From Planctomycetaceae bacterium (GTDB taxonomy: Bacteria > Planctomycetota > Phycisphaerae > Phycisphaerales > SM1A02), in assembly GCA_947474065.1 (NCBI GenBank), contig CANJHD010000008.1:1-52552 (forward strand): a DNA stretch of 52,552 nucleotides, given 5' to 3'. The position numbers and the translations under genes are program-made. The notes below the pieces were generated by a model that was not told the origin of the DNA, made no database searches, and saw only the letters and a program-made list of their open reading frames with translations. Each line of letters opens with the position of its first letter. Position 1 is the first letter of the stretch. This document shows positions 33,545-41,867 of this stretch, piece after piece.

Positions 33545-34395
33545 TGCAGGGGTTGCGTGCTCAATGGCCAGCGGCGCTCGGCGGACTCATCATCTGCGTT
33601 GGAGCCACCTTTTTTGAGGTTTCTCACGCCGCGGGCGCACATTTGGCGGTTCAGGTGCCCGCAGAGGTTGGCCGAGTAGGAGCGGGAGTCCCGGCGAGCC
33701 CTGAAACCATCGGATCCCCGGCCCCCGTAGACCCTCGTTGGGAGGTAGTTCGCAAGCTCCTTCGCAGCGGTCAGTACCCAGCGGCCGAGTCGGTGGCGCG
33801 TGCCATGGTCAAGGACCGCCCCAGCGATGTGCGGGCTGGCTTCTACCTTGGACTCGCGTTGCACAAGGGAAAGCGGCACGGCGAGGCGCTGGCCTATTTG
33901 GAACGCGCAACTGCCGCGCCTGCTGATTCGTTTCCCGAGGCGCCGCACGCAGTGCATTACCTCGGCTGGTGTCGCTACTACTTGGGAGACCTCGCCGGTG
34001 CGCGCGTTGCATTCACAACGCATGCCAACGCATTTCCAACGTATGACGACACGCAGTTTGCGCTCGGCCTGATTGCGTACGAAGAAGACCGCTTAGTTGA
34101 ATCAGAGGCATACTTTCGTCGAGCGCTCGAACTACTTGGTCAGCAGCAGGGTGCGGCGCGCGAACGCGCCAAGAATCTGGCTCGCCTCGGAGATGTACTT
34201 CTTCGCCAAGATCGGTTGCCGGAAGCAGAGCAGTGCTACCGACGCGCAGTGGAACTCTTTGAACAGCACGGGGAGGCGTGGTCAAAGTTGGCGCGCGTTC
34301 TTGATCGCCTCGGTCGCCCCGAAGATGCCGCCAATGCCCGCGCACGTCAAGCTGCAATCAAGGCGCGTACTGAAACAGAGAAGCCATCACCATGA
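33544..34395 (+). CDS. Exported TPR-repeat protein
   Basis: A 283-residue protein with a signal-peptide-like N-terminus (LGGLIICVGATFFEVSHAAG) and at least four TPR units from about residue 60. Examples are YPAAESVARAMVKDRPSDV, VESEAYFRRALELLG, LARLGDVLLRQDRLPEAEQCYRRAVEL and AWSKLARVLDRLGRPEDAANARA (each quoted in part). TPRs bind proteins; there is no enzyme motif. The stop overlaps the start of the following CRTAC1 gene by ATGA, so the two products are probably made together and interact. A promoter candidate sits immediately upstream. Confidence 0.8.
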   Translation: MQGLRAQWPAALGGLIICVGATFFEVSHAAGAHLAVQVPAEVGRVGAGVPASPETIGSPAPVDPRWEVVRKLLRSGQYPAAESVARAMVKDRPSDVRAGFYLGLALHKGKRHGEALAYLERATAAPADSFPEAPHAVHYLGWCRYYLGDLAGARVAFTTHANAFPTYDDTQFALGLIAYEEDRLVESEAYFRRALELLGQQQGAARERAKNLARLGDVLLRQDRLPEAEQCYRRAVELFEQHGEAWSKLARVLDRLGRPEDAANARARQAAIKARTETEKPSP

Positions 34396-36095
34396 AGATG
34401 ACATGGAAGTTTGCCGTTGCGTTGGTACTTGCCGTACCGCACGCTCACGCCTACGCGATTCCGCCTGCGCCGCCTGCGCCCATTCGATTTGAAGACGTCA
34501 CCGCGGGCAGTGGTATTGATGCAATCATGACCAGCGGAAAGCTTCCGTCGACGCAGATTGTTGAGGTAAAGGGCGGCGGATTAGCCCTCATCGACTTTGA
34601 TGGCGATGGCGACATGGACATCTTCATGCCCAATGGCGCGACCCTTGCTGATCCAGAACACGGTCCGGGCGCGCGACTCTTTGAGAATCTTGGCGGTCTG
34701 AAGTTTCGCGACATCACCGAGCGTATGGGTGCGCGGCCAACGCGTTGGGCGTTCGGATGCGCAGTCGGTGATTACGATGGCGATGGTCGCGATGACATCT
34801 ACATATGTTGCTACGGTCCCGACATTCTTCTCAAGAACATGGGCGGCGGTCGATTCGAAGATGTCACTGCGAAAGCGGGGATTGGTGATCCCGGTTGGTC
34901 CACAAGCGCTGGATTCGCTGACCTCGACATGGACGGAGATTTGGATCTCTTCGTGGTGAACTACTTAGACTTCGATCAGTCGAAGCCGCCGCCGCCAGCA
35001 TCATTCAAGGGCATGCAGGTGATGGCGGGTCCGCGTGGTCTGCCGGCGCGCGCCGACATCCTCTATGAGAATCGCGGCGACGGAACATTCCGCGATGTCA
35101 GCGACGCAGCCGGCATTCACAAGGCGATTCCGGGTTATGGATTGAATCTTGCGGTCGTTGATTTCGATGCTGACGGGCGGCTCGATATCTTCGTCGCCAA
35201 TGATTCCGAGCCAAATACGCTCTTTATGAATCGCACGGAGCCAGGCGGGTCTTTGCGATTTGAAGAGCGCGGGATGGCCTCTGGCGTTGCAACCAACATT
35301 GACGGCGCGGGGCAGGCCACCATGGGCATCGCGATCGGTGATGTGGATGGCAACGGGCTTCCTGATGTGTTCACCACCAATTTCTCCAGTGACACAAACA
35401 CGCTGCACCTGAACTTGGACGGCAAGTTCTTTGACGATCGCACCGCGCAGTTTGGCTTGGGCGCTCCGAGCCGCCCGCTTCTTGGTTGGGCCACATCATT
35501 CAATGATCTTGATCACGATGGTGCCGAGGATGTGGTGGTCTTCAACGGCCATGTCTATCCGCAGGCGACCAAGGTGGCCATGGACTCTGATTATGAACAG
35601 GCACCGCTTGTAATGCGCCGCGCCGGGGCTCGCTTCGAAGTAGTCGCGGATCCGGGCCCGGGATTGAGCGGCGCGCACCGTGACCGCACTGCGCTCTTCA
35701 ATGATCTTGACAACGATGGTGATGTGGACATTGTGGTGGCGGAGTTGAACGGTCCATTGCGGGTCTTGCGCAATATGCACGACCGCGCCAATGATTGGAT
35801 CAAGGTGCGATTGCGCGGGCCAACACCCGGCACGAGCCACGGAATCGGCGCATGGGTGGAACTTTCAACACGCACCCCTGTACCTCTTGTCTTAGCGAAG
35901 CGTTGGATTTGGGCAGGTGGACCGTTTCAAAGTACGGCCTCTACGGAAGTGCAGTTTGGAGTGCCAGAGTCGTGGAAGGACCTGCAATTAGAGGTGCGTT
36001 GGCCGATCGCAAAGGGGCCGGCTGGATTTGCGCCACACACTGAGGTCAAGTACCCGGTGACCGCCGGTAGCACGGTTGACTTCGTGCATCCCTGA
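34392..36095 (+). CDS. CRTAC1-family FG-GAP/ASPIC-UnbV exported protein
   Basis: A 567-residue protein with a cleavable signal peptide (MKMTWKFAVALVLAVPHAHA). Seven FG-GAP loops are visible (IDFDGDGDMDIF, GDYDGDGRDDIY, ADLDMDGDLDLF, VDFDADGRLDIF, GDVDGNGLPDVF, NDLDHDGAEDVV, NDLDNDGDVDIV), fitting a full propeller. About 100 C-terminal residues match ASPIC/UnbV (NDWIKVRLRG...SHGIGAWVEL...EVRWP). It overlaps the TPR gene by four bases. It is the third pairing of a TPR module with this domain set in the island. Function unknown. Confidence 0.85.
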   Translation: MKMTWKFAVALVLAVPHAHAYAIPPAPPAPIRFEDVTAGSGIDAIMTSGKLPSTQIVEVKGGGLALIDFDGDGDMDIFMPNGATLADPEHGPGARLFENLGGLKFRDITERMGARPTRWAFGCAVGDYDGDGRDDIYICCYGPDILLKNMGGGRFEDVTAKAGIGDPGWSTSAGFADLDMDGDLDLFVVNYLDFDQSKPPPPASFKGMQVMAGPRGLPARADILYENRGDGTFRDVSDAAGIHKAIPGYGLNLAVVDFDADGRLDIFVANDSEPNTLFMNRTEPGGSLRFEERGMASGVATNIDGAGQATMGIAIGDVDGNGLPDVFTTNFSSDTNTLHLNLDGKFFDDRTAQFGLGAPSRPLLGWATSFNDLDHDGAEDVVVFNGHVYPQATKVAMDSDYEQAPLVMRRAGARFEVVADPGPGLSGAHRDRTALFNDLDNDGDVDIVVAELNGPLRVLRNMHDRANDWIKVRLRGPTPGTSHGIGAWVELSTRTPVPLVLAKRWIWAGGPFQSTASTEVQFGVPESWKDLQLEVRWPIAKGPAGFAPHTEVKYPVTAGSTVDFVHP

Positions 36096-36124
36096 CGGAT
36101 TGCGCAGCCGTCTGTGAACGGCGG

Positions 36125-37618
36125 CTACAGGAGCGGCGACATCAAGTTGGCAAGATTCTCAGCGAAACGGGCCAGCGTGCCGCGCTTGTCCCATGTTGCC
36201 TCGTCAAGCCGATCGCTGTCCGCGAGGTATGACTGTTGCAGTCTTCGCAATTGCGTCGCGAACGCATTGTCATAGACCACAATGCTGGTTTCGAAATTGA
36301 TTTCGTAACTGCGCCGATCAAGGTTGGCAGTGGTAACGATGGCCAACTCATCATCGACAGAGATAGTCTTTGAGTGAAGAAATCCGTGCCGGTGTTCCCA
36401 TAGTTCGACGCCAGCGGCGAGCAGTCTGGCGAAGTTAGCGCGGCTGGCCAATGCGACGAGTTTGCTGTCATTGGCGCGGGGCACAATGAGCGTGACGCGC
36501 AGGCCGCGCCGCGCCGCAACTTCAAGTGCGGCGAGTGTGGCGCTGTCGGGAAGGAAATACGGTGTCGTAAAGACGATCTCGCGGCGTGCAAGTTGAATGG
36601 CCGCCTCGATGAGCGTGGCAACCATATTGTTCTCAAAGTTTGGGCCCGAAGGGATCACCTGTACGGGAACGCCGCCCACTTCCACGGCGGGTTCATCTGG
36701 CAACTTTCGTGAACCATGTAACCCGGCATCAAGGCCCCAGTCCTCAAGGAACAGTATGTGCAGGTCGCGCGCGATCGGCCCGCGAATACGGATCCACGAG
36801 TCAATGTAGGCACCAACTTTGCCGTTCTCATCGCCCTTGAAGTTTGGATCGGCAACATTGCGGCTGCCTGTTTGCGCCATCTTCCCATCCACCACGATGA
36901 GTTTGCGGTGATTGCGAATATCGACGCGCTTGAAGGGCATGCGCAGAATCGATGCCGGAAGCGAGGCGGTGACATGAACTCCTTGTCGCTCAAGTTCCTT
37001 ACGCATGTGACTACGGAGGAGCTTTCGAGAGCCAACATCGTCTAAGAGCAGACGCACCGTGATGCCACGCGTTGCAGCGCGGCCGAGTGCATCCGCGACT
37101 GCCGTTCCAGTTGCGTCTTGCTCAAATATATAGAAGAGGGCGTCGACACTCTGCTTTGCGGCATCGATATCTTCAATCATCCACCGCAATTGCTCCGCGG
37201 GGTCGCCGCTCAACTGCAGTAGGTTGCCATTGAGTACCGGTGGCGCGCCGGCGGTTTCTCCAAGATGCGCCATCTGCGTATCTGCAGTGCTCATGCTTGA
37301 AGCGAGCACGCGTGGATCGGTCCATTCCTGGCTGATTCCCGCAACTTCTTGGACGATCCGCGCATGTCGACGGCGTCGAATAGCACCGATTCTATTTTCG
37401 CCGATCACCAAGTAAAGCATCAAGCCAATGATCGGCAGCGCGAAGAGCGTTGCAATCCATGCAAGTGCGGCATTCGGTCGGGAACCCTTGACCCACACAA
37501 TGCGCACGCACAGCGCGATGTTCAAGATGAAGGCAACGGCAATAATCCACCCGAACACGCTAGCGTCGAACGATAGTCCGACAGTCTTGCGCAGGATTTG
37601 GTCGATCAGATGGTCCAT
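36125..37618 (-). CDS. cls: Cardiolipin synthase (phospholipase D type)
   Basis: A 497-residue membrane enzyme that joins phosphatidylglycerol molecules, or uses another phosphatidyl donor, to make cardiolipin. Two N-terminal membrane helices (about 22-41 and 52-72) are followed by two PLD domains. Each has an HxKxxxxD motif: HRKLIVVD in the first and HSKTISVD in the second. The length and order match the bacterial ClsA/ClsB-like group. It is 30 bases downstream of greA on the same strand. Confidence 0.92.
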   Translation of the reverse strand: MDHLIDQILRKTVGLSFDASVFGWIIAVAFILNIALCVRIVWVKGSRPNAALAWIATLFALPIIGLMLYLVIGENRIGAIRRRRHARIVQEVAGISQEWTDPRVLASSMSTADTQMAHLGETAGAPPVLNGNLLQLSGDPAEQLRWMIEDIDAAKQSVDALFYIFEQDATGTAVADALGRAATRGITVRLLLDDVGSRKLLRSHMRKELERQGVHVTASLPASILRMPFKRVDIRNHRKLIVVDGKMAQTGSRNVADPNFKGDENGKVGAYIDSWIRIRGPIARDLHILFLEDWGLDAGLHGSRKLPDEPAVEVGGVPVQVIPSGPNFENNMVATLIEAAIQLARREIVFTTPYFLPDSATLAALEVAARRGLRVTLIVPRANDSKLVALASRANFARLLAAGVELWEHRHGFLHSKTISVDDELAIVTTANLDRRSYEINFETSIVVYDNAFATQLRRLQQSYLADSDRLDEATWDKRGTLARFAENLANLMSPLL

Positions 37619-37648
37619 CCGTTATCCCCGCCGCGGCAGCGCGGTGGA

Positions 37649-38113
37649 TCAATCGCAGATTTCAAGGATCTCGAAACGCTTCTCGCCCTTCGGTAGATCA
37701 GCACGGACCGTTTCGCCAACATGCGACTTCATTAATGCCACTCCGAGCGGACTCGAAGATGTGACCTCGATGTAATCACCATCGTCGTCGGTGGGGTTGC
37801 CAACCAACTTGAACTTCTGCTTCTTGTTCGTGGTGGTGTCTCGCAGAAGCACCGTAGCGCCGAGGAACACCATGTTCTTTGGAACAGCAGAGTCACCGGC
37901 CACTTGCGCGGTGCGCAGGCGACCCTCGAGTTCACGAATCTTCGCCTCGATGAGACCTTGCTCCTCGCGCGCGGCGTGGTAGTCGGCGTTCTCCTTGAGA
38001 TCCCCGTTGGCGCGCGCGTCAGCAATGCGGCTCGAAATGATGGGGCGCTGGGCGAACAACTCTTTGAGTTGCTGCTCCATCTTGGCATGGTCGGCTGGGG
38101 AGATGATCTCCAT
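37649..38113 (-). CDS. greA: Transcription elongation factor GreA
   Basis: A 154-residue Gre factor that stimulates transcript cleavage by backtracked RNA polymerase. The N-terminal coiled coil carries the acidic tip motif GDLKENADYHAAREEQ, and the C-terminal FKBP-like domain includes SSSPLGVALMKSHVGE. GreB is less likely given the tip and overall motif match. The leader contains a strong hairpin at 38159-38177. cls follows 30 bases downstream. Confidence 0.94.
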   Translation of the reverse strand: MEIISPADHAKMEQQLKELFAQRPIISSRIADARANGDLKENADYHAAREEQGLIEAKIRELEGRLRTAQVAGDSAVPKNMVFLGATVLLRDTTTNKKQKFKLVGNPTDDDGDYIEVTSSSPLGVALMKSHVGETVRADLPKGEKRFEILEICD

Positions 38114-38158
38114 GGTCGCTCGTCGCTCCGTAAAGTCCCGCTGTGGACTACCTGCGGA

Positions 38159-38177
38159 GGCGAGGACTGTCCTCGCC
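38159..38177 (-). promoter_or_regulatory. Hairpin in the greA leader
   Basis: GGCGAGGA (38159-38166) and TCCTCGCC (38170-38177) form a perfect 8-base stem with a 3-base loop, about 46 bases upstream of the greA ATG on the minus strand. There is no T tract after it, so it is not an ordinary terminator. It may be a stabilising or regulatory leader structure. Confidence 0.35.
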
Positions 38178-38190
38178 GATACGCGGCATC

Positions 38191-38222
38191 TAAAAACGGC
38201 ATGCGGCGGGGGTACCCGCCGC
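38191..38222 (-). terminator. Terminator after the murC-to-membrane-protein unit
   Basis: Read on the minus strand, arms at 38222-38215 and 38210-38203 form an 8-base all-GC stem (GCGGCGGG with CCCGCCGC) with a 4-base loop. Seven bases later comes TTTTT (complement of 38192-38196). It starts 9 bases after the stop of the small membrane protein gene and would separate this unit from greA. Confidence 0.7.
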
Positions 38223-38230
38223 GAAGGCTC

Positions 38231-38875
38231 CTACAGGTTAGCCGGACGTGGCGTTTCGGGCAACCGGTTGGGCATCAGGAGCACCCCAGCCCATGCCCCA
38301 CATGCCACGATCCATGGCCATGCCGCCAGCGCCCACACCGGAAGAGCCGTGGAATCTGAGCGTTCTGGGGTGAGGCGAAGAAGGGCCGCAAATGGTCCAA
38401 GCAATTCGGGGAAAGGTAACGGCATGTTCACGGCGTCAAGAATGATGCCAGCGCCGACGATCGTCATCCACGCAGCCGACCATGCCGCGCGGTGGATGTT
38501 GCTTCGCATTGCCAGGGCAATCCACGCGCCAGTGGCGGCGACCCATCCCGAAAGCAGCAGGTCGATCGATAACATTTGCGCAGCAGTCCAGTGCGTGACC
38601 AGATGCAGTGGCCAGAAGATCGCATGGAACGCAACCATGATGGTGATCAGGTCCAGCGCCACGCGTGCTGGGGACCACGCACTGCGCGCATAGGCCAGAC
38701 GCGCGGCGGGCCAGAGCAGGCAGCCGCCGATGGCGAGCAGAGCCAGCATGGCGCGCACCGAAGGGGTGTAGGCGCCGCTCGTTGGTTGAATAGGTGCGCT
38801 GAAGCCGATCGTTGCTGCGAAGCAGGCGATGATCCAGATGAAAGCACAGGCGGCGAGCCCGCGAGGGAGCGGCAT
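38231..38875 (-). CDS. Small polytopic membrane protein, unknown function
   Basis: A 214-residue protein from the ATG at 38875 (MPLPRGLAACAFIW); the frame is open upstream but that would overlap the ftsQ-like gene. About six hydrophobic helices span most of the length. The sequence is rich in Ala and Trp and no family was recognised. It follows the ftsQ-like gene on the same strand, 52 bases after its stop, and ends at a terminator, so it is probably the last gene of the murC-murB-ddl-ftsQ unit. A division or envelope role is only a guess from position. Confidence 0.55.
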   Translation of the reverse strand: MPLPRGLAACAFIWIIACFAATIGFSAPIQPTSGAYTPSVRAMLALLAIGGCLLWPAARLAYARSAWSPARVALDLITIMVAFHAIFWPLHLVTHWTAAQMLSIDLLLSGWVAATGAWIALAMRSNIHRAAWSAAWMTIVGAGIILDAVNMPLPFPELLGPFAALLRLTPERSDSTALPVWALAAWPWIVACGAWAGVLLMPNRLPETPRPANL

Positions 38876-38927
38876 GAAGGGAATGCTAGCGCGCGTCAGC
38901 GTCGCGCAGTGCGAGCGCGTTGGCAAG

Positions 38928-39770
38928 TCAGCGAGCGCAGGTGAGATCGCCGCACAGGTCAAGCACGGCTTGTCCTGCATCAACGCGTCCGCTACGGGCA
39001 AATGCCAGCTGCAACGCAGCGAGTTTCTGCATTGCAGGCACTTCCGATGCTGTTTCTTTGCCTGGAGCGCGACCCCAGATTATTCTGCAATTCTTATCGC
39101 TCATCACGGCCAGCGTGCCGTCTTTCGCCCACGTGCTCAGGTCAACCGCGGCAATTTGCGATCGCCATGCGCACTCGGAGAAGAGTGACGCCATTGATAG
39201 TGCGGCGGCGATTTCATCGCCCGTCCATGTGGCACCGATGACTGTTGGGCGCGGCATGGTGACGCCAGTAATGCGCAACAGTTTCGGTCCGCGTCCGGTG
39301 GGATATGCGCGGGGCAGCAATCGTCCGTGGGTGTCTACAAGGTGTTCGCCGTCGGCGTCGCAGACCAAGGCGCAGGGAATCGCCCAACGGCCGTCAACGA
39401 TGACTTCGTCCACATTCGAGCGGCGCACTTGCTTCACATCGGAGTACCAGCCGCAGCTTGTAGCAACACGCTGTGCGGCAATGAGGCCATCGCGATCAAA
39501 CGGTGACGAGGTGAGCGACTTGATGATCCCGCGTTCAATCGCCACGCGCTCATCCTTGGGGAGCCACGCGGGCTCATTGCGTAGAACGACGCGGATGGGC
39601 GCTGGAAGGTGGGCATTCGCGGCGCGGTTGAGAAGCCTTGGGACTCCGATAGCGAGGGCAATGGCAGTGCCACCCAAGCAGACGCACCATGCTGCAGTGG
39701 GAACCCACGCCGGCAGGCGTTTGGGGGTAGTGCGTGGGGCGTCGGACGCGGACTTCGATGACTTCGCCAT
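38928..39770 (-). CDS. FtsQ/DivIB-like division protein candidate
   Basis: A 280-residue bitopic protein: a short basic cytoplasmic tail, one membrane helix (about 22-45) and a periplasmic part. RNEPAWLPKDERVAIERGI followed by SCGWYSDVKQVRRSNVDEVIV and LVDTHGRLLP fits the POTRA-then-beta layout of FtsQ (PWV-x-x-V-x-R-R then LVD-x-x-G-x). Position also fits: murC-murB-ddl-ftsQ is the classical dcw order. FtsQ scaffolds the divisome between FtsZ-ring proteins and septal PG synthases. Sequence divergence is high, so this rests on motif pattern plus context. The ATG at 39770 is used; a TTG at 39791 is possible. Confidence 0.6.
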   Translation of the reverse strand: MAKSSKSASDAPRTTPKRLPAWVPTAAWCVCLGGTAIALAIGVPRLLNRAANAHLPAPIRVVLRNEPAWLPKDERVAIERGIIKSLTSSPFDRDGLIAAQRVATSCGWYSDVKQVRRSNVDEVIVDGRWAIPCALVCDADGEHLVDTHGRLLPRAYPTGRGPKLLRITGVTMPRPTVIGATWTGDEIAAALSMASLFSECAWRSQIAAVDLSTWAKDGTLAVMSDKNCRIIWGRAPGKETASEVPAMQKLAALQLAFARSGRVDAGQAVLDLCGDLTCAR

Positions 39771-39883
39771 GCGACGAGTCTCATCGGCCAAGTCAGGTCC
39801 GCGAGTGGAATGAGCGTTGCGAAAAACGCCCTTGCGGCCATGAAATCTCGCATGACATGGCGAGCTTCACGGTCGATCGAAGG

Positions 39884-40852
39884 TTATGCAGCAACGCGAC
39901 GAGCGCACGCGCGGTTCAGTGCGCGCCGAACCAGTCCGGAGACCAGTTCCTCCATGGAGATACCGGCATGCGTCGCAGCCTTTGGTACCAGTGAATGGTC
40001 AGTAAATCCCGGCATGGTGTTGATTTCCAGGAACCACGGACCTCGCTCGTCGAGCATGAAATCGACGCGCGCTACATCGCGACATCCAACGGCATGCCAG
40101 GCGGCACGGCTGAAGGCGCGAACAGCGTCCGCCACACCGACAGGCAGCTCGGGATCAAGGATGTACTGCGTGTCGTCGCGGTTGTACTTGGCTTCGTAGT
40201 CGTAGGTGCCGTCGCGCGGGCGAATCTCGATGATCGGCAAGCATTCGCCGTCAATCAGGCCGACGGTCAGTTCACGTCCGGTGATGAACTCCTCGGCGAG
40301 GATGCGTTCGCGCCGCGGTCCAATTTCAAGGCGGGCGCGCATGACTTCCTGCATGCTGTGGCAAATACGCAGGTCAACGCTTGAGCCATCATCGGCTGGC
40401 TTGAGGACCACTGGGAAATCCAATGAAAATTCAACGCCGGTGCGCAATTCCTGAGAGCGGGGCGTGGGCACCCCAAATTCAGCAACGAGCGCCTTCGATG
40501 CGATCTTGTCCATGGCTAGGCACGCGGCTTTCGGACCGCATCCGACGTAGGGTCTGCCATCAGCCTCAAGGAGTTCCTGCAGCGGTCCGCCTTCGCCCCA
40601 TGATCCGTGCAGCACTGGGAACACCACCTCGCCGCGCATGCCGCGCAATTCTTCAAGGCCGGGTCGATCAATGGTTACTTCATTGACATCCATGCCTGCT
40701 CGGCGCAGCACAGCAGCCACCATGGCGCCGGACCTCAGGCTGACTTCGCGCTCTGCATCCGGACCGCCCTTGAGGACAAGAACGGTACGGGGAAGAACGC
40801 CTGCGCCAGTGTTCGGCGTGGTTGCGGGTGAATTGCTGTTGTTTGCAGACAT
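39884..40852 (-). CDS. ddl: D-alanine--D-alanine ligase
   Basis: A 322-residue ATP-grasp enzyme that makes the D-Ala-D-Ala dipeptide for peptidoglycan stems. Motifs: LKGGPDAEREVSLRSG (N-terminal substrate site), VLHGSWGEGGPLQELLE, the ATP-grasp KPADDGSSVDL, EEFITGRELTVG, and the metal-binding EINTMPGFTDHSLVPK. The ATG at 40852 has a strong GGAGG seven bases upstream, which decides it over an in-frame start at 40924 inside murB. It lies between murB and the ftsQ-like gene. Confidence 0.95.
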   Translation of the reverse strand: MSANNSNSPATTPNTGAGVLPRTVLVLKGGPDAEREVSLRSGAMVAAVLRRAGMDVNEVTIDRPGLEELRGMRGEVVFPVLHGSWGEGGPLQELLEADGRPYVGCGPKAACLAMDKIASKALVAEFGVPTPRSQELRTGVEFSLDFPVVLKPADDGSSVDLRICHSMQEVMRARLEIGPRRERILAEEFITGRELTVGLIDGECLPIIEIRPRDGTYDYEAKYNRDDTQYILDPELPVGVADAVRAFSRAAWHAVGCRDVARVDFMLDERGPWFLEINTMPGFTDHSLVPKAATHAGISMEELVSGLVRRALNRACARRVAA

Positions 40853-40913
40853 GTGCTCGCCTCCTTGCGATGCATGCAGTGCCGTCCGGTGGCATTGCGA
40901 ATACCGGGTGGGC

Positions 40914-41867
40914 TCACGCCTCACCGCGGCGCCAGAAGACTACCTCGCGTTCGAGCCGGACGCCCGTGCGAGTAAACGTTTCGTCGGCCACGAGCGCCGC
41001 TAATTCCATGACATCTGCGGCTCGAGCGCCTGGCTCAACCACGATGAAATTTCCGTGTTGCTGGCTGACCAGCGCGCCGCCAATGCGGGTTCCTTTGAGT
41101 CCGGCGTCGTCAATGACCTTGCCGGCACTGATGCGATTACCCGTGGCAGGGTGGACTGGATTCTTGTACATGCAGCCCGCGCTGTGCGCCGCAAGCGGCT
41201 GCACGCTGGCCTTGTATTCGCTGATTTCCTTGGAGCGCGCGCGCAGAGCCACCGGGTCGGCAGCCTGCAGCGCCAGTACCGCCCACGTCACGATGCCTGG
41301 TGGCAGATCGGTGTGGCGGTATTCAAATCGAATCGCTGCGCGGTCGTACACCCGTTCTTCGCCGTCCCACTCAACCACGCCAACCGACTGCACGGTATCG
41401 CCAATGGATCCGTACTTTCCGCCGGCATTCATGCGAATGGCGCCGCCGATAGTTGCGGGAATTCCGATCAGTGGCTCCAGTCCAGCAAGGCCTGCGGCGG
41501 TCGTCTCGCGGATGGTCTTTCCAAGGTCGCGGCCACCGCCAACTCGGACGGCGGTCACCGGACCGTCTGCGTTGAGCTGTAGTCCCTTGAAGCAGGGCGC
41601 GTCAAGCCGGATGACCACGCCGTCCACGCCATCATCAGCCACCAAGAGGTTTGCGCCTTCGCCAAGAATGCGAACCCGCACGCCGTTACGCGAGCAGCGT
41701 CTCAGCAGGGTGGCCAGCGCTTCGGCTGATTGCGGTCGAACCAGCGCATCCGCCGTTCCGCCAATGCCATACCAGGTGTGTTGCGCGAGCGGCGCGTCAA
41801 GTTCCACGCTGACGTCAAGGTCCGCAAAGAGCGTGGTACTTCCGAGTGGATGCGTCGCCATGGTCAT
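40914..41867 (-). CDS. murB: UDP-N-acetylenolpyruvoylglucosamine reductase
   Basis: A 317-residue flavoprotein that reduces UDP-GlcNAc-enolpyruvate to UDP-MurNAc. FAD-binding motifs are GEGANLLVADDG and IPATIGGAIRMNAGGKYGSIGD. The catalytic loop reads AGCMYKNP: Cys stands where E. coli MurB has Ser229, a substitution that can still act as proton donor. The ATG at 41867 shares one base with the murC stop (TGATG), implying coupled translation. Confidence 0.95.
   Translation of the reverse strand: MTMATHPLGSTTLFADLDVSVELDAPLAQHTWYGIGGTADALVRPQSAEALATLLRRCSRNGVRVRILGEGANLLVADDGVDGVVIRLDAPCFKGLQLNADGPVTAVRVGGGRDLGKTIRETTAAGLAGLEPLIGIPATIGGAIRMNAGGKYGSIGDTVQSVGVVEWDGEERVYDRAAIRFEYRHTDLPPGIVTWAVLALQAADPVALRARSKEISEYKASVQPLAAHSAGCMYKNPVHPATGNRISAGKVIDDAGLKGTRIGGALVSQQHGNFIVVEPGARAADVMELAALVADETFTRTGVRLEREVVFWRRGEA

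Noticed and set aside
27000-36000. Repeated GATGG-GATGG-type DNA motifs resembling a repeat array
   Set aside because: They encode the DxDxDG calcium loops of FG-GAP proteins; spacing is irregular and within genes, so this is not a CRISPR or mobile repeat.
38920-39813. Open frame of 297 codons on the plus strand opposite the ftsQ-like gene
   Set aside because: The minus-strand product has a membrane helix and FtsQ-like pattern in dcw context; the plus-strand product is Ser/Arg-rich without structure.
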